Below are positions 9,201-15,198 of a stretch of DNA of 26,161 bases, one piece after another; within the stretch, counting starts at the first letter, position 1; each line of letters starts with the position of its first letter. The stretch spans positions 1 through 26,161 of the forward strand of contig DATKDT010000116.1 of NCBI GenBank assembly GCA_035512575.1, read 5' to 3'. Under the pieces are notes generated by a model. It searched no databases. It was not told the DNA's origin and saw nothing but the letters and a program-made list of their open reading frames with translations. The translations under genes and the position numbers were made by a program. The stretch is from JALYRV01 sp035512575 (GTDB lineage: Bacteria; Acidobacteriota; Vicinamibacteria; Vicinamibacterales; SCN-69-37).

Positions 9201-9432
9201 CGGCAACAGCAACAAAGGCCACGAGTTCAGCCGCGAGTACGTCGAGAACCCCGCCGCGGGCACGCACGCGAAGAACGGCACCGTCGGCCCGTACCTGACG
9301 CCCGACCAGCGCTACGCCATCATCGAGCACCTGAAGGTGCGGAATGACGATGTGGACGGGCCGAAGGAGCCGCGCGTGCCGCCGCAGTGCGCGCCGACGC
9401 CAGCGGAGCCGTACGCGCGCGGCTCGCGGTAG
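6265..9432 (+). CDS. Catalase-like domain fused through a membrane helix to a RoxA-like di-haem cytochrome c
   Basis: One open frame of 1055 residues has no stop between its two parts. Residues 1-345 resemble a small catalase-family protein: distal His in GTHTKGV (H41), VRFANA (84-89) and distal Asn in NNAPVF (N134). The proximal Arg-x-x-x-Tyr expected near the end reads R335-W-S-P-E339, so the Tyr is missing. A single membrane helix follows (about 364-391). The exported part has two c-type haem sites, CAACH (500-504) and CVGCH (737-741), and ends with FLHNGSVPTIYDLL. At about 700 residues it resembles RoxA/RoxB rubber oxygenases and the long di-haem peroxidase family more than 330-residue CcpA. 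The predicted topology places the catalase-like part in the cytoplasm and the haems outside. A Shine-Dalgarno and ATG at 7316-7329 may also allow the second part to be made alone. The substrate is unknown; lipid or polyisoprenoid peroxides are conceivable. Confidence 0.85.
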   Translation: MNFEQKPPGEDADIAELTRAFLVVQKRFAAEQRRALGRGTHTKGVCCRATFEVFDLEKTIVDPPLRARLARGVFAKPGVYAATVRFANAASTVLPDTKADVRAMSFWIEAPDSGAAPRGAGAAGNIRHDYTMNNAPVFPINNAHDFAAFMRMRVKAGALGQRWEFLKLPFRDKLAILKIAKLGKSQTRPPQGPYQQTRFWSNVPFLHGQDEAIKYSAIPRNTNRGRPLGTGDNVLRDELERHLTEDPEPASFDFGLQLLDAGRMTHGGKVQDATFWVENAVPEWKESEAPFHAVARLTLERNSILPDAECQAAYIDVTEHSTPDSRPIGSINRARWSPEASSRKARLENTQEQTMTEPGGLRVRTVFKFLGVLLGVLLLGVFLLALITVIRTHRNHGTLPPEQVAGLVYAEQGWGSDPEADARQTYYYTAQGAGLKDLRYSWFVHLERPLSKRRLAEPEFMRRYGFVVDALSSRNPDGLPVGFSKHFDRDLNEEMLDLTCAACHTGQLNVTRDGRTTAVRIDGGSAIHAFTDSNLGHFVPTLMSSIASTAFNPLKFRRFARNVLGDHDLSASLTLHRQMMGVLRQLGAMGITEKWHKLVPTEEGYGRTDALARISNTVFGDHLGAQNYHVANAPVNYPPVWNIWKFDWVQYNASVSQPMARNIGESMGTGAKYTLVNRYGQPLPAHERFRSSTLLENLHTIELTLRTLQPPAWNEQVMGAIDWPKAEEGKRLFNEYCVGCHGPHIAPPEIKALNSPLKTAEEPEWLMRTVCVDDVGTDPNTAMNFDKATVDIRRTGLTQADLQRVARRTAEIWNTRQAAAWNARIAALSAGPQSPDAAREVADLRQRIASQGTDLERALAAIDPARLKVGAALSYLGTMIRDNAYADARYTAAEQADRDGFGILDMPQVLPAYKPRPLAGIWASPPFLHNGSVPTIYDLLSPVEERPATFRVGSREFDTAKLGLAAVGEPYWVLDTSKDGNSNKGHEFSREYVENPAAGTHAKNGTVGPYLTPDQRYAIIEHLKVRNDDVDGPKEPRVPPQCAPTPAEPYARGSR
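7316..7329 (+). promoter_or_regulatory. Internal Shine-Dalgarno and in-frame ATG at the catalase/cytochrome junction
   Basis: AGGAG at 7316-7320 is followed after 6 nt by an ATG at 7327. The sequence after that ATG encodes a basic stretch and then the membrane helix, as a normal export start would. The ATG is followed by A, giving ATGA, the usual form of an overlapping stop/start, but the TGA is out of frame with the catalase part. This suggests two genes that have become one frame, or independent internal initiation of the cytochrome. Confidence 0.55.
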
Positions 9433-9440
9433 CGCGCTAG

Positions 9441-9576
9441 GCGGCCGCGCGATAAGGCGCTCGGGCAAGTCCGTCGCCGCGCCGCGGAGCTCGGGGTGCG
9501 GATTGTAAATGGTAAATCGATCCGAGCCTGAAGCACGGCGCCGCGCCGGACCTGCCCGAGCGCTCAGCGCGGCCGC
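9441..9576 (+). repeat. REPIN-like palindromic element, copy 1
   Basis: Two GC-rich arms of about 45-50 nt face each other (9441-9494 and about 9532-9576). Both outer ends read GCGGCCGC, and GCTCGGGCA or its complement is repeated inside. The loop contains two TGTAAAT-like heptads. A second copy with nearly the same arms but a different loop lies at 23887-24006. The layout of two inverted arms around a variable spacer matches REPIN/BIME elements, which are moved by RAYT transposases; no such transposase is in this window. The element follows the cytochrome fusion stop by 8 nt, so it may also end transcription. Confidence 0.75.
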
Positions 9577-9690
9577 CGCAACCGCACGCGCGTGACGCGC
9601 CAGCGGCCGCTCGGCGATTCGGCGCGATGTTCTGAGCGCGACTCTGAGACGCCCGTGTCAACTCAGGTAAAACGCAGCGGAGGGCCTGCT

Positions 9691-9719
9691 CACGCGTGGG
9701 TCTCGGGGCCCCACGCGTG
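9691..9719 (+). repeat. Perfect 10-bp hairpin in the gap 9433-9823
   Basis: CACGCGTGGG (9691-9700) pairs perfectly with CCCACGCGTG (9710-9719) around a 9-nt loop. A T5 run occurs about 24 nt later, too far for a classical intrinsic terminator. Apart from this hairpin and the palindromic element, the 391-nt gap holds nothing gene-like that I can see. It could be a regulatory RNA structure or a protein-binding palindrome. Confidence 0.5.
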
Positions 9720-9811
9720 CAAGTTCGCTCGGCCCGGAGCTGCGTTTTTCCGGACGTCGAAGCGGAGCCCGAAGAACGTCGCGCCGATCGCAGTTGCGGC
9801 CGCTCCACGCG

Positions 9812-9817
9812 TACAAT
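9812..9817 (+). promoter_or_regulatory. -10 box of the methionine aminopeptidase gene (leaderless)
   Basis: TACAAT is followed by 6 nt and then ATG 9824, so the transcript would start at or next to the A of the start codon. It rules out the upstream in-frame TTG at 9794. Confidence 0.65.
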
Positions 9818-9823
9818 GCCAGG

Positions 9824-10573
9824 ATGTCGATTGAGTCGCCGGCCGATCTGCATGGGATGCGCGAAGTGGGGCGCGTGGTGGCGATGGCGCTCGAGGCCAT
9901 GGCGGCGGAAGTGCGGCCCGGCATCACGACGGGCGCGCTCGACGCGATCGCCGAAGCGATCGTCGTCGAGCACGGCGCGCGATCGGCGCCGGCCGACATC
10001 TACGGTTTCCCGCGCACGGTGCTCATCAGCGTCAACGAAGAAGTCGTGCACGGCATCCCCGGCGATCGGCGCATCGCGCGCGGAGACGTCGTGAAGCTCG
10101 ACGTCACGCTCGAGAAGGACGGCTACGTCGCCGACGCGGCACGCACGATCGTGGCCGGCGGCGGCAATGCGCTTGGCGCCCGTCTCGCGGCGTGCGCCGA
10201 GGCCGCCTTCCACGCCGCGCTGGCCGTCGCCCGCCCCGGCGTGAAGGTCAACGCCATCGGCAGCGCCGTCGACCGTGAAGTCCGCCGCGCCGGCTTCACT
10301 GTCGTCCGCAGCCTCACAGGCCATGGCGTGGGCCGCACCATCCACGAAGAGCCGTCGGTGCCCAACTACTGCAATCGCTGGCAGACCGATGTGCTCACCG
10401 AAGGTCTCGTGCTGACGATCGAGCCCATCATCAGCGCCGGCGGCGAGTCGGTCGTCACCGACGACGACGGATGGACGATCAGCACGCGCGACGGAAGTCT
10501 GGCCGCGCATCACGAGCACACCCTCATGATTACGGCCACCGGGCCGGTCATTCTCACCGCGAGCGCGGCCTGA
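9824..10573 (+). CDS. map: Methionine aminopeptidase, type I
   Basis: The protein has 249 residues, the usual length for bacterial MetAP type Ia. It removes the initiator methionine from new proteins in the cytosol. All metal ligands and active-site residues are visible: H76 (VHGIPG), D93 and D104, H167 (GHGVG), E200 (TIEP) and E231 (HHEHT). These match H79, D97, D108, H171, E204 and E235 of the E. coli enzyme with an offset of 3 to 4. The start at 9824 was chosen because a TACAAT box ends 6 nt before it, which an upstream TTG at 9794 would contradict. A short rhodanese gene follows 10 nt after the stop. The gene is not next to ribosomal protein genes or adk as in many bacteria, so it may be a second copy. 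Confidence 0.95.
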   Translation: MSIESPADLHGMREVGRVVAMALEAMAAEVRPGITTGALDAIAEAIVVEHGARSAPADIYGFPRTVLISVNEEVVHGIPGDRRIARGDVVKLDVTLEKDGYVADAARTIVAGGGNALGARLAACAEAAFHAALAVARPGVKVNAIGSAVDREVRRAGFTVVRSLTGHGVGRTIHEEPSVPNYCNRWQTDVLTEGLVLTIEPIISAGGESVVTDDDGWTISTRDGSLAAHHEHTLMITATGPVILTASAA

Positions 10574-10583
10574 CACTGCGCGC

Positions 10584-10841
10584 ATGATCCTCGACGTCCG
10601 TTCACGGCGCGAGTACGACAGCGGCCACGTCCCGGGCGCGCGCCACCTGCCGTACTGGGCGGTGCTGACGCGGGCATCGAGTCTTGGCGTCTCGCGCGAC
10701 ACGCCGATGACCGTGTACTGCGGACACGGTCCCCGCGCCTGGATTGCGAAGGGCCTGCTGCGCCTCCGCGGGTTTCGCCGGGTGAGCCTGCTGGCGGGCC
10801 ACATGCGCGCCTGGAGAAGGGCGGGCCGCCCGTTGGAGTAG
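10584..10841 (+). CDS. Short single-domain rhodanese
   Basis: The protein has 85 residues. It starts directly in the rhodanese fold with MILDVRSRREYDSGHVPGA and has the active-site loop CGHGPRA with Cys48, which in rhodaneses accepts a sulfane sulfur. Typical single-domain rhodaneses have 100-120 residues, so the first strand and helix are missing or shortened. The residues that are present are well conserved, so it is probably functional. A weak GACACT lies 6 nt before the ATG, the same spacing as in the leaderless genes, but its first base is wrong. The TAG stop forms the first three bases of the -10 box of mscL. The sulfur acceptor is unknown. Confidence 0.8.
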   Translation: MILDVRSRREYDSGHVPGARHLPYWAVLTRASSLGVSRDTPMTVYCGHGPRAWIAKGLLRLRGFRRVSLLAGHMRAWRRAGRPLE

Positions 10842-10844
10842 ACT
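10839..10844 (+). promoter_or_regulatory. -10 box of mscL (leaderless), overlapping the rhodanese stop
   Basis: TAGACT is followed by 7 nt and then ATG 10852. Its TAG is also the stop codon of the rhodanese gene. Confidence 0.6.
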
Positions 10845-10851
10845 CCCGAGC

Positions 10852-11289
10852 ATGCTGAAAGAATTCCGGGACTTCATCGCGCGCGGCAACGTCATCGAGC
10901 TGGCCGTCGCCCTCGTCATGGGCGCGGCATTCGGCAAGATCATCGGCTCGCTGGTCGAGGGCGTGATCATGCCGCCGCTCGGGCTGCTGATCGGCGGCAT
11001 CGACTTCGCCAGCCTCTTCTACCTGCTCGACGCGTCGAAAGGCGTGCCGGCGTCGCTCCTCGACGCCAAAGCCAGAGGCATTCCGGTCATCGCCTACGGG
11101 CAGGTGATCAACGACATCGTGACCTTCGTGCTCGTCGCGTTCGTCATCTTCCTGATCGTCCGCTCGTACAACCGGATGAAGAACGAGCCGTCGGCGGACG
11201 GACCCACCACGAAAGACTGTCCGCTCTGCCTGTCGACGATTCCGCTCAGCGCCACACGCTGCGCGCATTGCACGTCGGCGCTTCCATAA
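10852..11289 (+). CDS. mscL: Large-conductance mechanosensitive channel with zinc-ribbon tail
   Basis: The protein has 145 residues. The N-terminus MLKEFRDFIARGNVIELAVALVMGAAFGKII is diagnostic for MscL: amphipathic S1 helix, then TM1. It is followed by GVIMPPLG and a second helix (VINDIVTFVLVAFVIFLIV). MscL opens under strong membrane tension and releases solutes during hypo-osmotic shock. After TM2 the usual cytoplasmic helix is replaced by a ribbon-like tail with CPLC at 125-128 and CAHC about 13 residues later, a likely Zn-binding site. The tail occurs in some MscL relatives, but its role is not known to me. The gene has its own promoter (TAGACT, 7 nt before the ATG). The glycosyltransferase starts 13 nt after the stop. 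Confidence 0.95.
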   Translation: MLKEFRDFIARGNVIELAVALVMGAAFGKIIGSLVEGVIMPPLGLLIGGIDFASLFYLLDASKGVPASLLDAKARGIPVIAYGQVINDIVTFVLVAFVIFLIVRSYNRMKNEPSADGPTTKDCPLCLSTIPLSATRCAHCTSALP

Positions 11290-11290
11290 T
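11285..11290 (+). promoter_or_regulatory. Possible -10 box of the glycosyltransferase gene
   Basis: CATAAT overlaps the TAA stop of mscL (11287-11289) and lies 12 nt before the TTG start at 11303. It matches TATAAT at 5 of 6 positions. The gene could equally be read from the mscL transcript. Confidence 0.35.
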
Positions 11291-11302
11291 GCGCCGCCGC
11301 CG

Positions 11303-12010
11303 TTGATCTCCGTCGTTATTCCGGCGCACAACGAGGAGGCGCTGATTGGCGCGACGCTCGAGGCGCTGACGCGCGGTCTTCGCGCGCTCGGCCCACCTGT
11401 TCCGGCCTTCGAGCTCATCGTCGTCGACGACGGCTCGGATGATCGGACGGGGGAGGTCGCGCGGGCGGCGGGTGCGCGCGTGGTGCCGGTCAGGCTGCGG
11501 CAGATTGCGGCGGCGAGGAACGCGGGCGCGGCGGCCGCCTCGGGAGACATGCTGATCTTCGTCGACGCCGACACGATCGTGCCGGAGGAGACCCTGCGCG
11601 CGTCGGTTGAGGCGGTCGCCGGCGGCGCGGTGGCGGGCGGCGCGGCCGCGGCGCTGCCCGCAAGCGAGGCGCGATGGGCGAAAGCCGCGTGGGCGCCGTT
11701 TCAGTGGGGCATGATCGTGCTGCGGATGCCGGGCGGCGCGTTCATGTTCATGACGCGCGCCGCCTTCGACGCCGCGGGCGGCTTCGACGAGCGCTACTTC
11801 GCGTCGGAGGAGATCCACGTCGCGCGCGCCCTCAAGAAGGTCGGACGCTTCGCCATGGTCCGGCCGAGGGTGATCACGTCAGGCCGGAAGTTCCGCCTGC
11901 TCGGCCCGAAACGCATGATGCGCGAGTGGCTGCGCCTTGCCGTGCGCGGCCCGGCCGTGCTCAGAAACCGGAAACACCTCGGGCTGTGGTACGACAGGCA
12001 CAGGGATTAA
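11303..12010 (+). CDS. Family 2 glycosyltransferase
   Basis: The protein has 235 residues. It shows the GT-A fold of family 2: ISVVIPAHNEE at the N-terminus, VVDDGSDDRT (41-49) for the nucleotide, a RNAG motif (72-75), and FVDADT with the metal-binding D88-A-D90. It then has an acceptor-site region with GGFDERYFASEE. It transfers a sugar from a nucleotide sugar to an unknown acceptor. There is no membrane helix, so it probably works at the inner face of the membrane. The TTG start is chosen because the frame opens directly into the first beta strand; the ATG at 11289 is out of frame and meets a stop after five codons. The C-terminus is very basic (R/K-rich), which would suit binding to membrane phosphates. 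Confidence 0.88.
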   Translation: MISVVIPAHNEEALIGATLEALTRGLRALGPPVPAFELIVVDDGSDDRTGEVARAAGARVVPVRLRQIAAARNAGAAAASGDMLIFVDADTIVPEETLRASVEAVAGGAVAGGAAAALPASEARWAKAAWAPFQWGMIVLRMPGGAFMFMTRAAFDAAGGFDERYFASEEIHVARALKKVGRFAMVRPRVITSGRKFRLLGPKRMMREWLRLAVRGPAVLRNRKHLGLWYDRHRD

Positions 12011-12030
12011 AGGACTCAGGGATACCTCAA

Positions 12031-12161
12031 TGTAAATTGTAAATTGTAAATAGCATTGGCTATTGGGCCATTGCATTGTCTATCGGGCTATTGTCTATCG
12101 GCCGTCCGTGTAACAGCGCAATAGCTCAATGGACAATGCTATTTACAATTTACGATTTACA
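12031..12161 (+). repeat. AT-rich inverted repeat built from TGTAAAT heptads
   Basis: The left arm (12031-12058) is three TGTAAAT units plus AGCATTG. The right arm (12134-12161) is its reverse complement with one mismatch over 28 nt. The interior has partial repeats (ATTGTCTATCGG twice; GCTATTG facing CAATAGC). The element fills the gap between two convergent genes and is far richer in A and T than its surroundings. It could be a small non-autonomous mobile element and could act as a terminator in both directions. No gene is seen in 12011-12180. Confidence 0.8.
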
Positions 12162-12180
12162 ATTCAAGGCGCCTTTGATC

Positions 12181-14607
12181 CTACCGTCCCCGTGATCGCC
12201 ACACCGCTTCTCTGAGGCGCGCAAGCGTCTCCGGCGACCCCACGAACAACTGCTCGGGATACCCCGCGTGCCGCACCATGTCCTGGTAGATCGCGTCGCT
12301 CTGATAGAGGTTCAGGCCCATGCCGGCGAGGTACTGCAGGCGCAGGTTGCGGTCGCGGTTGATCTGCGCGTCGCGCAGCCACGGCGCCAGCTCCGTGGCG
12401 TTGCCGGCATAGGTGGCGAACAGGTCGACCGCCGAGAACATGCCGACCTCGCGCAGCGACTGCGCCATGACGGCATACTCGGGCTGTTCGAGCTTCCGCT
12501 GCACGGCGTCGACGTCGATGCGCAGCGGCTCGACGCTGCCCACCAGCACCATGTCGTAGCCGCGCCCGTCGATCGTGTTGGCCCAGACGCTGCCGTTGGG
12601 GAAGACCTTGAGGAACGTGCCCACCTCGCTCTTCACGGCGTCGGAGGTGCTCTCGTACAGCTGCACGAACAGCGTCACGACGCCGCCCGGATTGAGACGT
12701 TCCTTGACCGCCTCGAAAAACTCCTCCGTGTAGAGATTCGCGGCGCCCTTGACCCAGGGGTCGAGCGGGTCGGATGTCACCGCGTCGAACCTCTCGTCGG
12801 TCGTCAGGATGAAGTGCCGCGCGTCATCCAGATGAATCGTCGTCTTCGGATTGGTGATGACGCTGAAGTTGTGGTCGCTGAAGAAGCGCGACACGACTTC
12901 TGGCACGAGCGGCTCGATCTCGGCGATCTTGAGGTGTGTGACCGCCGGATCGATGCTGGCCGCGCCGGCCGTGACGCCCGCGCCGCAGCCGATGACGAGC
13001 ACCGACGCCGGGTTGGCCGGCAGCAGCGTCGTGAGGTGGCCAAGCATGCGCTGCAGGCGCATGTCCTGCGGCTCGCTCGAGGCCTGCACCTTGCCGGCGT
13101 TGTGGTAATTGAGCACGCCGTTGGGCGTGCGCGAGACCGCCACTGAGGATGTGAGACCCTCGCCCGAATAGAAGATCTCGTTGTGGCCGATCCACGTCGC
13201 GGCGTAGCGGCCGTACGCGATGAGCAGCCCGGGCACGGGCGGCACCGTCCGCGCCAGCAGCACCGCCAGCAGCACCGCGACGGCAGGCATCAGCTGCGAG
13301 GCCAGGGTCGCGCGCCGGGCCTTTTCGGACGCGAGCACGATGACGCCCGACAGCGCCGCACTGATGATCAGCACCTGCTGCGACTTCTGCGTGCCGATCC
13401 AGGCGACGAGCAGCAGGCTCGCGAACAGCGCGCCCACGATCGCGCCGACCGTGTTGGCGGCATAGAGGCGTCCGACGAGCCGGCCGGGGTCCTGGCCCGG
13501 CGCCGCGATCGACGCCAGCGCCAGCGGGAAGCTCGCGCCCCACAGAATGGCCGGCGGCAGCACCGCGAAGATGCAGCGCGCGAGATCGAGCTGGAAATTG
13601 ATCCACGGGCTCGTCGCGAGCGAGGGATTTACCGGCCAGAACGGCATCCAGCCCGAGAGCACGAACGACGTCCACGTGATGCCCACGACCAGCAGCAGCT
13701 GGCACCAGCCGAACGCCAGGCGCGGCCGCGTCAGCCGCGGCGCGATGAGCGCGCCCACGCTGCTGCCGATGCCGAGGCCGCCGAGAAACACCGCCAGGAC
13801 GAGCGCGAAGGTGTAGACCGTCGCGCCGAAGAGCAGCGACAGCAGCCGCGTCCAGAGCACCTCCGACGCGAGCGCCGTCATCCCCGAGATGCCGATGGCG
13901 ACATAGATCGGCCAGGGATTGACGGCACGCACCTGCTCGGTGCCTTCGGGCGCGGCGGCATACGGCGATCGCCGCGCCAGCAGCAGCGCGGCGGCGCCGA
14001 CCAGCGCGTTCAGCGCGACCGCCGCGAAGGTCGCAATCATCACGTCGTGCACGCGTAGCAGGTAGAAGCCGGCCAGCAGGGCGCCGATGACCGCGCCTGC
14101 CGTGTTGCCGCCGTAGAAGAAGCCGAGCCACGACACGCCTTTGGGCGTCGTCTCGACCCAGCGCGCGACCGCCGGCAGCGTGGCGCCCATCAGCAGCGTC
14201 GGCGGCAGCAGGCAGATCGCCGCGACGATCGACCGCAGGAGCATACTGAACATGCCCGTGCCGGCCCATGCCGTGTACAGGCTGCCGATGAGGGGGACGA
14301 TGGCGAGTACGAGCAGGCCGATGACGCCGATGGCAATCTCCATCAGCCCGTAGACCTTCAGCGGATGGTGCACGGCCGACACGAAGCGCGGCAGCAGCAG
14401 GCTGCCCAGACACATCCCGCCCATGAACGTGCCGAGCAGCACGCCAAGCGAGACGGTCGACGATCCGATGACCAGCGAAAGAATCTGGAACCAGACGACC
14501 TGATAGATCAGCGCGGCGGCGCCGCTGCCGACGAACAGGGCCAGCATGGCGGCAAAATGACGGTCGCCCGGCGCGGCCGGGACGGAAACGGCGATGTGTT
14601 TTGGCAT
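12181..14607 (-). CDS. Membrane-bound spermidine synthase-like protein
   Basis: The protein has 808 residues. About the first 470 residues are a multi-pass membrane region of 12 or more helices, starting GSGAAALIYQVVWFQIL, a signature of fused 'spermidine synthase plus transporter-like' proteins. The C-terminal part has the Rossmann motif VLVIGCGAG (537-544), an acidic residue pair after it (AEIEPLV), and TSDPLDPWVKGAANLYTEEFF, where soluble aminopropyltransferases carry their catalytic Asp. Soluble relatives transfer an aminopropyl group from decarboxylated SAM to putrescine. Whether the membrane-fused class does this is not established, and no SAM decarboxylase gene is nearby. A TAGAAT box lies 16 nt before the start on the minus strand. 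The gene converges with the glycosyltransferase. Confidence 0.85.
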   Translation of the reverse strand: MPKHIAVSVPAAPGDRHFAAMLALFVGSGAAALIYQVVWFQILSLVIGSSTVSLGVLLGTFMGGMCLGSLLLPRFVSAVHHPLKVYGLMEIAIGVIGLLVLAIVPLIGSLYTAWAGTGMFSMLLRSIVAAICLLPPTLLMGATLPAVARWVETTPKGVSWLGFFYGGNTAGAVIGALLAGFYLLRVHDVMIATFAAVALNALVGAAALLLARRSPYAAAPEGTEQVRAVNPWPIYVAIGISGMTALASEVLWTRLLSLLFGATVYTFALVLAVFLGGLGIGSSVGALIAPRLTRPRLAFGWCQLLLVVGITWTSFVLSGWMPFWPVNPSLATSPWINFQLDLARCIFAVLPPAILWGASFPLALASIAAPGQDPGRLVGRLYAANTVGAIVGALFASLLLVAWIGTQKSQQVLIISAALSGVIVLASEKARRATLASQLMPAVAVLLAVLLARTVPPVPGLLIAYGRYAATWIGHNEIFYSGEGLTSSVAVSRTPNGVLNYHNAGKVQASSEPQDMRLQRMLGHLTTLLPANPASVLVIGCGAGVTAGAASIDPAVTHLKIAEIEPLVPEVVSRFFSDHNFSVITNPKTTIHLDDARHFILTTDERFDAVTSDPLDPWVKGAANLYTEEFFEAVKERLNPGGVVTLFVQLYESTSDAVKSEVGTFLKVFPNGSVWANTIDGRGYDMVLVGSVEPLRIDVDAVQRKLEQPEYAVMAQSLREVGMFSAVDLFATYAGNATELAPWLRDAQINRDRNLRLQYLAGMGLNLYQSDAIYQDMVRHAGYPEQLFVGSPETLARLREAVWRSRGR

Positions 14608-14623
14608 GGATGTGCGGACGTCG

Positions 14624-14629
14624 ATTCTA
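14624..14629 (-). promoter_or_regulatory. -10 box of the spermidine synthase-like gene
   Basis: The minus strand reads TAGAAT, 16 nt before the ATG at 14607. This gives a leader of about nine bases without a ribosome-binding site. Confidence 0.5.
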
Positions 14630-14657
14630 CCTTTTACGCCGGCCCGCCGGCCCGGTT

Positions 14658-14663
14658 TACACT
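14658..14663 (+). promoter_or_regulatory. -10 box of the DinB-like gene
   Basis: TACACT is followed by 9 nt and then ATG 14673. TTTACG at 14633-14638 is a possible -35 (19-nt spacer). The promoter is divergent to that at 14624-14629. Confidence 0.5.
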
Positions 14664-14672
14664 GAGCGCGTC

Positions 14673-15173
14673 ATGACGCAGGCCGAACTGCTGCATCTTG
14701 TCGACTATCAGTACTGGGCCCGCGACCGCATGCTGGCCGCGCTCGACCCGCTGCCCCAGGAGGAGTATGTGCGGCCGCGCGGCGGCAGCTTCGCCTCGAT
14801 CCGCGACACGGCGGTGCACATCTATTCGGCAGAGTGGGTGTGGCTCGAACGCTGGCACGGCGTGTCGCCGTCGACGCCGCTCGACGTGAACGACTTTCCC
14901 GACGTGGCTGCGCTCGGCGCCGCCTGGACGGCTCTCGAAACGCGCATGCGCGCGTACGTCGCCGCCCTCGACAGCGACCGCGTCAACGAGCGCATCGCGT
15001 ATCGCAATATGGCGGGCGTCGCCGCCGAGTCATCCCGTTGGACGATGCTGCAGCACGTCGTCAATCACGCCTCCTACCACCGCGGGCAGGTGACGACGAT
15101 GGTGAGGCAGGCGGGCGGCGCGGCGCCCGCGGCGCAGGACCTGATCGCGTATTACCGCGAGAAGGGGATCTGA
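14673..15173 (+). CDS. DinB-like four-helix metal-binding protein
   Basis: The protein has 166 residues, the normal length of the DinB/YfiT superfamily. The metal-binding histidines fit the family pattern: H49 in DTAVHIYSAEWVW, and H132 and H136 in VVNHASYHRGQV. The N-terminal LLHLVDYQYWARDRML is the typical first helix. Family members include thiol-dependent transferases (for mycothiol or bacillithiol) and damage-inducible proteins of unknown function. Without the cofactor pathway in view, a reaction cannot be assigned. The gene has its own promoter and no clear ribosome-binding site. The YitT-like gene follows after 25 nt, with a promoter of its own. Confidence 0.88.
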   Translation: MTQAELLHLVDYQYWARDRMLAALDPLPQEEYVRPRGGSFASIRDTAVHIYSAEWVWLERWHGVSPSTPLDVNDFPDVAALGAAWTALETRMRAYVAALDSDRVNERIAYRNMAGVAAESSRWTMLQHVVNHASYHRGQVTTMVRQAGGAAPAAQDLIAYYREKGI

Positions 15174-15185
15174 GGCGCGACGCGT

Positions 15186-15191
15186 TACACT
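15186..15191 (+). promoter_or_regulatory. -10 box of the YitT-like gene (leaderless, TTG start)
   Basis: TACACT is followed by exactly 7 nt and then TTG 15199. It supports TTG as start in the absence of any Shine-Dalgarno. Confidence 0.55.
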
Positions 15192-15198
15192 TCTGACG

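Noticed and set aside
12031..12161. CRISPR array or replication origin
   Set aside because: Units of 7 bp without spacers are not CRISPR repeats; there are no DnaA-box clusters and no dnaA or parA gene nearby. The arms face each other, as in a palindromic element.
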